Origin: Gymnopilus junonius | Taxonomy: Eukaryota; Basidiomycota; Agaricomycetes; Agaricales; Galerinaceae | Direction of reading: 5' to 3' | DNA length: 31,605 bases | NCBI GenBank assembly: GCA_015501075.1 | Contig: JADNYJ010000371.1 | Location: forward strand, 1-31,605 | Shown here: positions 1 through 9,817 of the stretch, piece after piece | Numbering within the stretch: the first letter of the stretch is position 1 | Layout: the number at the start of each line of letters is the position of its first letter | Made by a program: the position numbers and the translations under genes | Notes under the pieces: model-generated | Database searches by the model: none | Seen by the model: only the letters and a program-made list of their open reading frames with translations | What the model was told of the DNA's origin: nothing

Positions 1-663
1 GGCATACGACGGCTGTTATCTTGCCACCGCCCCACCGTTCTCAGCAGTGTCAGCAGTTGAGCAGCAGAGCAGTTTTCTTTCAGCAGCCGCTTCTCTTTCA
101 TGGTCAGTGCGTTACAATTATTATGGTTACATCCTTATTGACTCTTAGTTATGTTCAGCTTTCTGGGCTCTCCCTGCCATGTTTACAAACGTTTTCGCTT
201 TTGACTGCACCGAAAACACTTACAACAAACGACAAATAAGTTTTGGGAGGAAGAGCCAAATTCGATTGAGACGAAAGCAATATACATCAGTCTGACGTGT
301 GGAATACAGGAAGTCGGCGGTAGCATTCCGGTGAATGAAATGTCGGACGAGCGCAGACAAGCCCGAGGAAGGCACTCAGAAAAGCCTCTGCATTCATCTG
401 TCGCTGTTCTGTTCTAAACTGTTTCCCACAGATATATCGAGACGGTCTATCTACGTCAGAGAAGAATGATCAGTGAATCACCAATAGTCGCAACATCTGA
501 TACCAAGCATCGCCGCTCAGTAGGTCGTAAAACGGGGCTGGATCGATACAGCCTGCCTTGATGGAGCTTAATGCAGTGGGCCAAAGTGGTATCTTCATCG
601 TATTCCTGATCCACTCAATATATATATGTAAGATCCTTCTCATCCATGGGATAGGCGTGCACT
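1..663. other. Left-edge intergenic stretch
   Basis: No convincing gene is seen here. The open frames are short, lack family features and have no supporting splice pattern. The last 50 bases hold the TATA element of the first membrane-protein gene. Confidence 0.6.
619..628 (+). promoter_or_regulatory. TATA element of membrane-protein copy 1
   Basis: An alternating TATATATATG run lies about 40 bases before the ATG at 664. The other four copies also carry a TATA-like element 36-63 bases before their start region, which supports a promoter role. The assignment rests on position and sequence only. Confidence 0.45.
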
Positions 664-2143
664 ATGGACCTTCCTGTCCATAACCTGGACAATACTATCG
701 GTGCAGCCCTAGTGGGAGTCTTAATTTCTTCCACCCTGTTCGGCATTGTAGTCGTCCAGACATACACGTACTACAACCGATTTCCGAACGATAGGATATC
801 ATTCAAGTACTTGGTACGTGGCGAATCCTTTTCTGAGTTCCGACTGCGACAATCAATGCCTTCAATCTGCAGGTTTCTGTGATTTGGTGAGCAAGGCTTT
901 CGTCCGGAGAAACGCACTCTGAACAACGGAATCGTCCAGGGTTTGCGAGCTCGTTCATTGCGGCCTCATCTCCGAGTCCATTTATAGTCTGATTATCAAG
1001 AACTATACCAACTTGAGTGGTCTTGCGGATATTCCACTGGCATTAAGCATTGCTGTCGCGTTTACTGGAATAATTGAACCTCTTGTCCAGGTACGCTTCA
1101 GTTTCTTCTACAGACCCGGATTTGAATAATGAATACGCTTAGATGTTCTTTGCGTACCGCATTTTTGTCGTGTCTAGATCAATTGTCATCCCAGCAATGT
1201 GTTGTGTCTTTTCTACAGTACGATGTGGACTCACATTTGCGACTGCGGTCGCATCTATCACCTCAGCATCGGGACCCCAGTTGTTCAAGAATTTCAAATG
1301 GCTTGTTGGTTCTGCCCTGGGAGTCGGTAGTCTCGTTGACGTGACACTCTCGACGACAATGCTTTACTATCTGAAGCGACAGAAGCCAGCGGGAGATCAG
1401 GGGTAAGCCCAATGCCTTTAACATTTTTTTATTTGCTGACACACTGAAAAAAGTGGACCATTTGTTCCTCTTTTAATCAACAAAATTATTGTCTGGACAG
1501 TTCGTGAGTTATGGTCATTATTATTCATGAAGTAGACCTGCTTAAACTTCGCTACAGAAAGCGGTGTTATGGCGACATTAACGGGCATTGTAATGCTGGT
1601 ATTTGTAAGATTTTATTTTAAGTTTTCATGCATGGCAAACTGATGGACTGGTTTGTTGCAGTTCTTCGCCTCGAGTGCCTCCTGTAAGTCATCTATAAAT
1701 GCCTGCCGATATTCATTCTCTCATTCCTTAGACGTCTGGCTGGCTATGTTTTTATTCACGTCGAGAAGTGAGTTCTGACGGTTACCTACAATCTGCAAGA
1801 TATTTAACGTTTGTAGTTTTTTCAATATCACTTCTTGCATCGTAAGACATCTCTCTAAATAAAGAGATTGGCCACGTTTTTGATCAGATTTATGATATTT
1901 AGGCTGAACGGCAGGCTCTTCTTACATGAAGATACCCTAGATGTCCATATGCGACATTTGACAAAACCAATCACAGTCAGCAAGCTCATTTTCTCTCAAG
2001 AAATTTGATTAATGCAATCCTTGTAGTTCCCTTCCACTCTCTCTGTGCATTCCGAACTGACTAGCTGCAGGGGAGAAGTCGAAAATCCGAGCGAGGATGT
2101 CCTAGGTCATGAGAACGCCATCCTTCAGGTTCCAAAATCGTAG
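664..2143 (+). CDS. Seven-helix membrane protein, DUF6534-type, tandem copy 1
   Basis: This is a predicted integral membrane protein of 314 residues with seven hydrophobic segments. It resembles the basidiomycete DUF6534 family, whose function is unknown. Exons are 664-813, 873-886, 940-1090, 1143-1402, 1454-1503, 1558-1604, 1662-1683, 1732-1767, 1817-1841, 1903-1975 and 2027-2143. Every intron is GT-AG, 46-71 nt, and the summed exons are an exact multiple of three. The N-terminus carries the family pattern DNTIGAALVGVLISSTLFG followed by QTYTYYNRFP. Exons 2-3 give VSVIW-VCELVH. The C-terminal domain reads LINKIIVWTVQSG and ends with SLLASLNGR before a polar tail. It is the only one of the five paralogues with no splice or frame defect. 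Family membership is from memory of the motif pattern; no ligand or role can be inferred. Confidence 0.82.
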
Positions 2144-2850
2144 AAAATATTCATGCAAAAATGAATGCTGTATATAAGTTCTATTCATCCTTTATAAGAC
2201 TCAAAATATTCTGCATTGTAAGGCATTCAGGTGTCGATGCTGTTATACGTAGTCCTGGTATGTTCAACGTGAGTCAATTTCTGCAAAAGAGCGGAATGAC
2301 CACTCAATGTGAGCAAATCTCGCAACCAAATCAAAGCACGATGTGCAAAAACAGGTCTGCTCGAGAATGTCCCTCTGGCTATATCGACTACTGGTAAGCC
2401 GCGCATATGGACGGATTCAGAAGAAGGACTTGGCAGCTTTGCGATTTAGATTTGAGGCGCACATTCCGGCAGCCCTCGGCAGCGGACGGATTCAAATTTC
2501 AATTTCAAAATCAGCGCACACGTGCTGCAGAGAATTCCCTTTGCCGGAGTTTACTTCGCCCTTCCAATGTTCCATCATCATGTACTCGAGTATCCTTGAT
2601 GTAGGACGCTCTTCTGGCCAACTCGGATCCTGAACTTGAAGTTTTTTGGCAGATCTTGATTCTGGTGTCTGAAATGATTCAACAAACGATTGACATGTAA
2701 CAACGACTGACCGGGCTGAGCTTTATATAGTGAGTATTCATAATTCATCAGCATCCCTTATCATCCATCAGCGCTGCCATCCACGAAAATATATGCTCAA
2801 CTTCCGTATAAATAGTTTGAGGGTAATATTATCTCACGACAGTACTTCTA
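2144..2850. other. Intergenic stretch between copies 1 and 2
   Basis: About 700 bases with only short overlapping frames and no recognisable domain. The right end holds the promoter of copy 2. Nothing else is supported. Confidence 0.6.
2807..2815 (+). promoter_or_regulatory. TATA box of membrane-protein copy 2
   Basis: A textbook TATAAATAG lies 36-44 bases upstream of the ATG at 2851. That is close to the usual TATA spacing, so transcription probably starts shortly before the start codon. Confidence 0.6.
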
Positions 2851-4338
2851 ATGGACACCCTCTTAAAGTCCACTTTGGACAACACCATAGGAGCCACCTT
2901 AGTGGGGGTTTTGATCTCTTCCACCCTGTTCGGAGTGGTGCTGGTGCAAACGTATACCTATTATGCGCGTTTTCCAAAGGATAGACCGGCTTTCAAATAC
3001 TTGGTGCGTGAAGCAGCTTCGTTTGCTTTCCGACAATTAATGTTACTTGGCAGGTCTCCGTCATATGGTAAATCCGTTTTCTCGTCGGATGATGTGCACG
3101 CAAAGCAACTGATTCACCTCTATGGGGTCTGCGAGCTCACGCATTGCAGTCTAATTTGCTATTCCACGTACATTGTTCTCATCAATAACTATGGAAATCT
3201 TGCTTCCCTCGCCACACTTCCATTGCCATTGAGTATTGCTGTCGGATTCAGTGGGATCATAGAGCCCCTCGTCCAGGTACGACTATATTCACTCGCCCTA
3301 TCAATTAATCTACTAAAGATTTCCAGGCGTTCTTTGCCTATCGCGTCTTTGTTGTCAGCAACAAGATTCTCATCCCTGCAATCTGTTGGATATTGACAAC
3401 AGTACGATCCGCTCTGACATTCACGGCAATGGGGGTATCTATAAAATCCTCGAATGTTACCCAGTTCCATACGAAGTACGAATGGCTTTTTGGTAGTCTC
3501 CTTGGTGTCAGTATTGCCACCGACGTGATTGTTTCAATGTCCTTGTTTAATCGCCTCAGGCATCGGTACCCAGGACAACAAAGGTAAACCATTTTTTAGC
3601 CTTTACTATACGAATGTGCTAACGCCTTGACCAGTATCACACCTCCCCCTCCCTTAATCGATAAAATGATTGCCTGGACAATACGTAAGTCACGAACAAA
3701 GTTCAGAATACTGGACCTTTAAATACTTAATTTCAGAGAGCGGACTCGTTAGTGCCATAACCGAAATTGCAATGTTCATAACTGTGAGGTCTTGCTTTGA
3801 ATTATTAGCAACTCATTTACATTACATCATACAGTTTTATGCCTTGAAAGACTCCTGTAAGTAAAATGCACTGGTAATGTGGATTCTCTAATATTCCTAG
3901 ATATATGGGTGGCGATTTATTTGTCTCTGTCGAAGAGTAAGTTCGAACAGCAAACACACGATAAAGTTGCTGACAATTGATCAAGTCTTTTCAATCTCGT
4001 TACTCGCATCGTAAGGCTCCCACTTCCATTTTAAAAAGCGGGCACAAAAGGGTCGAACATGGTCTAGGCTTAACGGAAGGATGGTCCTCCCCGAGAAGAA
4101 TACCTTTGCCCTGCGGCAGACGCAACATTTCACGAACCCCATTACGGTGAGCATCATCTTCAAGCAATGCCTTGATCTTCCTGACAAGCTTCCCTCATAG
4201 TTCCCGTCCACCTCGACTGACCCGGCAGGCTCGGAGAAGAATGACAAAGGACTGACCGCCCATGAGACAGCTTCTCAGGACATCATTCAATATGTGGAGA
4301 AAGAGAAGCAAAACACCTCGCTCCCTGATGATCTGTAG
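2851..4338 (+). CDS. Seven-helix membrane protein, DUF6534-type, tandem copy 2 (intron 2 acceptor missing)
   Basis: This is the closest relative of copy 1. Exons by comparison are 2851-3003, 3054-3067, 3126-3276, 3327-3583, 3635-3684, 3737-3783, 3835-3856, 3901-3936, 3986-4010, 4068-4146 and 4201-4338, giving about 323 residues. The product has the N-terminal STLDNTIGATLVGVLISS block, the domain start LIDKMIAWTIQSG and the end SLLASLNGRM, then a polar tail rich in Glu, Lys and Ser. All introns are GT-AG except intron 2. Its donor (TG|GTAAAT at 3068) is good, but the position of the copy 1 acceptor AG is GG (3124-3125). The only nearby AG (3104-3105) is in the wrong phase after exon 2, though in phase if exon 2 is skipped. 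The whole stretch 2851-3396 also stays open unspliced. The gene may therefore be functional with an altered loop, or recently damaged. Confidence 0.68.
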
Positions 4339-5384
4339 CATAAACTATAAATATTCCTCTGGGCCGCAAGCGGCCTATCTATATACACCTAACATTCTTC
4401 TCAAGGATTGCACTGGATGAATATCCTCGAGCCGTGTGGGATAAGCGAATTGAAATCAGGACTAGGTACCTTACGAAATATAAAATTTTGATCCTAATCG
4501 TCGCCTATGTCCTATCTATCCTCAACTTCGCTCTCGGGACAAGTTGCGCACTCTAAGCAATGCCAGCTAGAATCAATATCGTTTCTAATCATGGCATGGA
4601 TCAGAAATGAAGGCGGAATATCAACGTCCATCTATAGCGTCCAATGCTGGCGGCGAGTCGAGGAGTAAAGACAACAAGGGGAATGGCGTTAGCATCAATA
4701 TTATACTTCTGGGCATCACGGCGCTAGGTTGTGTTTCTGAGATGAATTGATTGACAGTCCGAATAAATTCGGCCCGGACGCTATGTGGCCTTCGACAGGC
4801 ATCGACGGCAGAAGGATTATCTGCAGCTTGAATTATAGACACTACAAGCTTGAATTCAGAGCTTGAATTCAGGAAAAGCGAGTTATGTTCAAGTTTCTAT
4901 GGATTACTATGTCACCCTCGCCGGTTACCATTATCCGTCCGTTTTAGATCTAAATCGGGCGCCCGAAGCCGAACAGTGATAAACAAGAATAATACGTACG
5001 GCGGTTGAAGGTATTTTTGTCTCGAATTTGTCAAAATAGATGACCAAGTATTTAACAAAGCCCGAGCGGCAGAATACGCATAACCTTGAAAGCACTCTCA
5101 ATCATGATAGCATATGATTGTTTGTTATCGCCCTCATAAAGCCCTCTCAAAGGCCTCCCTTGTAAGTATGGAATACACGGGTAGAGGAGAGCTTGACAGC
5201 CCAAATCCTTTTTTTAGCCTAGAGTGCTGCTGCTGCGTATATTTAACGACTATCAAGACAGAAGCACAAGGTTTCCCTTTAATAACCTTCTTTCTCAAGA
5301 TATTTTACATTCCTAGAGGGTTATATATAAGGGGAACGATACCACGCGTCGTCCAATAATCTTCTGATAGCAGGACTACCCAAC
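4339..5384. other. Intergenic stretch between copies 2 and 3
   Basis: No gene is recognised. It contains a 13-bp tandem duplication (AGCTTGAATTCAG at 4847-4859 and 4860-4872). The right end holds the copy 3 promoter. Short open frames here lack any domain or splice support. Confidence 0.6.
5322..5330 (+). promoter_or_regulatory. TATA element of membrane-protein copy 3
   Basis: TATATATAA followed by GGGGAACGA lies 55-63 bases before the ATG at 5385. Copies 4 and 5 carry the same TATA plus GG(G)AA(A)C arrangement, so this core promoter predates the split of copies 3-5. Confidence 0.55.
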
Positions 5385-6943
5385 ATGGACGCCTCATTTA
5401 ATGCGCACTCGACTCTGGGCGCTCTCCTAATTGGCATTTTCGTCTCGTGCTGCCTCTTCGGAGTCTCTACTGTACAGACTTACACATATTACACCCGTTT
5501 TCCGGAGGATGGGGCTTGGTTAAAGTTCATGGTCAGTCTCTCGATCTCACTTTGAATGAAAAGAGAATCAGTGATATCACTTGAGCAGGTTATGGCCGTG
5601 TGGAAAGTTCTAAGTTCTTACTCCCGGGAAATGCGAATAACGTTGGATTTGTTGTACAGGTTCTGTGAATTGGCTCATTACATCTGTATGTCGCAAACCG
5701 TGTACAACCTCGCCGTGACCAACTTTGGGAACCCGTCCGCCTTGTTGACGCTTGGCCTCTCCATCGATGTCGCGGTTTTTTTCAGCGCAGTAATTACCAC
5801 AGTGGCTCAGGTAAACTGAACCTCAAATTCGTGCATGATGCACAATTGTACATGTGCAGTCTACTGACAATGATTGGCTACACACGTTCTTAGTTATTCT
5901 TCGTCGAACGTCTTCGTCTGCTTAGCAAATCCCGCTGGATCGCGATGGCATGTTGGGTGCTCTCCTTGGCGCGCCTCAGCCTCCTCATGGCAATGTTCGC
6001 CAAGATGGTGCAGATGAGCGTGAAACAGACGAATGCGGCACAGATCCTTAAGGCGATCAAGCCCCTGTTCGCAACAGTCCTCATCGGCGGCTCCACGTTG
6101 GACTTTTTCATCGCGCTGTACTTGGGATATTATATGAAAATTTCAAAGCCGAAGGTATATTTCTGGAGGTGAGAGTGATGGATAAACTTTACTTCGCTGG
6201 TCGTTAATAACAATTTGCACGTTCTATGTCCAAACCTTGAATTAGTACATCGGTCATGATTGACACCGTGGCGATGTGGTCCATCGGTGAGTGCCGCTTC
6301 AAAAAATATAGGCTGTATTATCCCTTTATCCAACTTTTCCCTGAAGAAACAGGACTCCTTACTGGTATCACAGAGCTGGTCTTCCTTATAACTGTACGTT
6401 TCGAATTTGTCCCGCCTCCGATTCCGATGTTAATAACAATTGACCAGTTTTTTGCTCTGCCTGATACTTGTGAGTAATTCTTTGTTCATATCCGCCTCAG
6501 TAAAACCGAGCTAAAGAATTGACTTACTATTTATTCAGGGATCTGGGAGGCGGTATTTTGCTCTTTGCAGAGGCAAGTGACTCGAGCCCTTCTGAGTTGA
6601 CGGATGTCCTTGACTTCATTTCGTTAAGTTTTCTCAAATACCTTACTTGCCTCGTACGCACTGGTTTTCAGTTTGCCACTTGGAGTCGCAGCTTGATTTG
6701 TGTACGTTTTCTCAGGTTGAATGGAAGGAGACGCTTTCGCAGCAGCAATAAAAGCTATATCAACGATCTCGATGGAGGAAAGGTTCCCAGTCAACCAGCT
6801 CAGGTGAGTAAATTTAAACTAAATGACTTTACCTTGATGACAACTGTGGGATCTTTATCGAGGCCCTACATACGATTGCGATCCAGGTTAACAAAATGAC
6901 GGAAGTGAGTAGGGACCCTGTGTTTCAGTATGGTATTTTTTAG
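5385..6943 (+). pseudogene. Seven-helix membrane protein, DUF6534-type, tandem copy 3 (frame defect in exon 8)
   Basis: First copy of the second subfamily (copies 3-5). Exons by comparison are 5385-5531, 5589-5602, 5660-5810, 5894-6168, 6246-6286, 6347-6393, 6448-6469, 6539-6572, 6629-6653, 6716-6803 and 6863-6943. It carries the family N-terminus (TLGALLIGIFVSCCLFG, QTYTYYTRFPED), FCELAHYICMSQTVY, the conserved IETGLLTGITEL turn and LNGRRRF, and ends in QYGIF. There are two oddities. Intron 2 starts with GAAAGT instead of GTAAGT. Exon 8 is 34 nt rather than 36, with a GC donor (AG|GCAAGT at 6573), so normal splicing leaves the last helix out of frame. Keeping intron 9 (62 nt) would restore the frame. 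It could be a recent pseudogene or use alternative splicing. The rest of the coding sequence has no stop. Confidence 0.6.
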
Positions 6944-7399
6944 AGGGAATAGCTTTGAAATATGGGAGCCCAAGGAGCGAAGCACTGGGAGCTTCTAGCA
7001 ATTAATTATAAATTATGAAGTACTTTGCGGACACTGACTTGAAATGCGAAGCAGTAGGAAAGCTTAGGGCCAATGATAGCGTCTTTCTGGAAGATGAGGA
7101 GCAAGCTGGGAAGGCGGATGTATCAGCAACAACATGAGTTTTTTTTACGGGATTCACCATGGTCTGCTTCTGCCAGTGCGCCAAGGACGCCATCACAGTA
7201 AATAAGTTGTGTCGGGAAGTTGTGTAACTTGTATTTTTGGCATTAAAATGAGAAAGTATTCAAATAGACGTGTCGAACAGGCCGTTCAGATATGGTGGCA
7301 AGAGGTAACCAAAGTGAGACGCACTGGTCCAGAACGTGCACAGCCGCTGATGGGAAGTAATCTAATCTATGTAATCGATTGCATGCTAGCACCCACTTG

Positions 7400-7499
7400 A
7401 CACGAGGGGCAAGCGGCTGTCCAATTGGCTCAAAGTGAGCATTTTATAATTTAAAAATGCTCATTTTGGACCGTTTGGATAGTTGCTTGCCCGTCGTGT
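7400..7499. repeat. 100-bp near-perfect palindrome (MITE-like)
   Basis: The left arm (7400-7449) pairs with the reverse complement of 7450-7499 with about ten mismatches and essentially no loop. Both outer ends begin ACACGA (read inward), followed by GGGCAAGC, and the innermost arms share TGAGCATTTT. Such a hairpin could be a miniature inverted-repeat element or the footprint of one. No clear target-site duplication is visible, so transposon origin is an inference. Confidence 0.7.
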
Positions 7500-8052
7500 G
7501 ATCTCCTTTGTTCTCGGCTCACTCGATTGCGAGATCACGAATGCTGAAGTATCAAGGCCTGGAATCAAAAGAACTCTCACCCAGCCATATATACGCACCT
7601 TCGGGATCAATCATGGGACACCCTTTGATAGATCTAATCAGGCTCCCAAACATTAATTCAAACCAGGAGCCAGCTAGACAGCTGGACACCGGGTAGTGGA
7701 CCATTACTGTTGACGTTCGGAACAAATTGCTCATGGGGTTTCAAACTTTAAACTAGAAGAAAAGAAAGAATGCATATCCTAATCCTTGAAACATTGCTCA
7801 CCGCGTTCATTATTAGTCGAGGCTTGTAAGTCCTGGCCTGGGACAACATCCTAGACTCTAGCAAGAATGTTTGAAGGCCTCCCAGTACGAATCATCTTAA
7901 AAGCGTTCATATATTTAGAACGTGCCCCCTTTCTATATTTTTGACGATGATGATGATGGTTATGAGCACAGGAGACGGAAGAAAGGTGGCCTCAATGATT
8001 TCCCCTCAACCTGTCCCCAACTCAAGGTAGCTCGCTCATGGAAAGCTTGGAG

Positions 8053-8061
8053 TATATATAA
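8053..8061 (+). promoter_or_regulatory. TATA element of membrane-protein copy 4
   Basis: TATATATAA followed by CGGGAAC, matching the core promoters of copies 3 and 5. The promoter is retained although the start codon of this copy is lost. Confidence 0.5.
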
Positions 8062-8088
8062 CGGGAACATCGATATGACGCACCGTCA

Positions 8089-9551
8089 TTAGGCGCTTTA
8101 CTAATCGGCCTATTCGTGTCATGCTGTCTCTTCGGAGTTTCTACTGTGCAAACTTACAAGTATTACACGCGTTTCCCAGACGACCGTGCGAGGCTCAAGA
8201 TTATGGTCTGTCCTTTCCACTTTACATGAATAAAAACTTGTTATTTAACTTCGAATTTGCATTTAGGTTACGGTAATATGGAAAGTCTTCACTGCACTGT
8301 CTCTCCTTCCTACTAACTAATCTCAATCTGATGGTTATAACAGGTTTTGTGAATTAGGCCACTACATCTGTATTTCAGACACAGTTTATAACCTGGCTGT
8401 GACCCACTTTGGGGATCCTTCCGTTCTGTTGAAGATCTCCCTTTCCACCATCATTGCCGTATTCTTCAGCACAGTAATCACAACAATAGCCCAGGTAGAT
8501 GTTATCGTCCTAAACCTACCCATTCTGCGTCGAGAGACTTACCTGCGGCGTGTACCGCTGTGCAGTCATTCTTCATCGAACGCCTTCGCATCCTCAGTAA
8601 ACAACGCTGGGTCGGGATAGCGTGTTGGGCATTCTCACTGGTGCGCGCCGCTCTTTTGATGGCGACGTTCGCAAAAATGGTGGAGATGAGACAGGCAGAT
8701 GCGGCAGAGGTGGTCGTGGCAGTAAAACCCCTTTTCAGCACGGTTCTCATAGGTGGCTCCGTGCTGGACTTCTTCATCACACTTTACCTGTGCTATTATA
8801 TCAAACGTCCCAAACCTCAAGTGTATTTTTGGAGGTGAGGATGAATAACTGTCTTTTGATAGCTCACTGACCAACCTCGCTGTATCATTCGATGTATTAG
8901 TACGTCAGTGATGCTCAACACAGTGGCAATGTGGGCAATCGGTACCTATCATATTTTAAATGGGGTGTATTTTCTATTTATACCGCTTTGCCCTAAGAAT
9001 CGGGACTCCTTATCGGTGTAACAGAGTTAATCTTCCTTATAAGCGTACGTTTCATCCCAGCTGCGATTCGAGTTCATACTAATGGCTGATCAAGTTCTTT
9101 GCACTGCCCGAGACTTGTCAGTACTTTTAATGCCACCAAACTAGATCGTTTATTTACAGCCTATTACAGGGGCTTGGGAGGCGGTGTTCTGTTCCTTCGC
9201 GAGAGGTGAGTGACCCGCTAATGTCGGGAAGCCTTTTTAATGACCTTTGAGCTTGTAAAGTCTTCTCAAACACGTTACTCGCCGCGTATGGAACCCAAAT
9301 TTCTTAGAGCACAGCTTGACTTACACTTCTTCAGATTGAATGGAAGAAGGCGGCTTCGCAACAAACTTGAAGGCTACAAGGAAGAAAGCGGAAAAATTGA
9401 CAGTGAAATACAAGTGAGCCAATTTAGCCCTAACTTGGTGAAATAGATGATGACAACTTGAAACTTTTCTAAGCTCCACGCGATAGCGATTCAAATCAAC
9501 CAAACGACCGAAGTAACGAGAGACCCTATTTTCCAATATGGTGTTTTCTAG
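8089..9551 (+). pseudogene. Seven-helix membrane protein, DUF6534-type, tandem copy 4 (start codon lost)
   Basis: Close relative of copy 5. Exons by comparison are 8089-8205 (5' truncated), 8267-8280, 8344-8494, 8566-8834, 8901-8941, 8998-9044, 9095-9116, 9170-9205, 9261-9285, 9335-9413 and 9474-9551. From LGALLIGLFVSCCLFG onward the coding sequence is open in all exons, and it ends with QYGVF and TAG. Upstream, about 40 bases present in copy 5 are missing. The only nearby ATG (8075) is in another frame and stops after five codons, and the frame of exon 1 runs back to a stop without any ATG. Intron 2 starts with GAAAGT, as in copies 3 and 5; keeping it would introduce a stop. The copy is probably inactive, though the otherwise clean reading frame argues that the loss is recent. 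Confidence 0.7.
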
Positions 9552-9763
9552 TCGGTGCACACGGGGAGCACACAGAGGGTTTGACGGTCTACGAGGACGA
9601 CTTTTTTAGACGCTTTTATATATTTAGAACGTGTGTTCGCGCTATACTGCATTTTAATGATGAATGATGAAGGCGGCCTCGATAACTTCCTATTAAAAAC
9701 GCCTTGTTCACAAGGGATCTCATCCGTGGAACTGAGAGGCATATAATTATAGTCCATGCGTAC

Positions 9764-9772
9764 TTATAAGGG
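9764..9772 (+). promoter_or_regulatory. TATA element of membrane-protein copy 5
   Basis: TTATAAGGG followed by AAACG lies about 45-54 bases before the ATG at 9818. The block aligns with the core promoters of copies 3 and 4. The upstream motif at 9619-9633 is shared with copy 4. Confidence 0.5.
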
Positions 9773-9817
9773 AAACGTCGAACGTCGACATGACTCACTG
9801 ATTGATTATCCCTTGAC

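Larger units (their letters stand above)
6944..8074. other. Intergenic stretch between copies 3 and 4
   Basis: About 1.1 kb with no supported gene. It holds a 100-bp palindrome (7400-7499, listed separately). From about 7900 it contains a promoter region shared with copy 5: TATATTTAGAACGTG occurs at 7910-7924 and again at 9619-9633, 143 and 145 bases before the respective TATA elements. A 40-codon open frame at 7016-7138 is too weak to call. Confidence 0.6.

Noticed and set aside
2851..3396. Single 181-codon ORF as an intronless gene
   Set aside because: It reads through introns of copy 2; paralogue comparison shows exons 1-4 with conserved borders.
7016..7138. 40-codon acidic ORF after copy 3
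   Set aside because: Coding-like composition but too short, with no homology, no splice context and no paralogue in the other intergenic regions.
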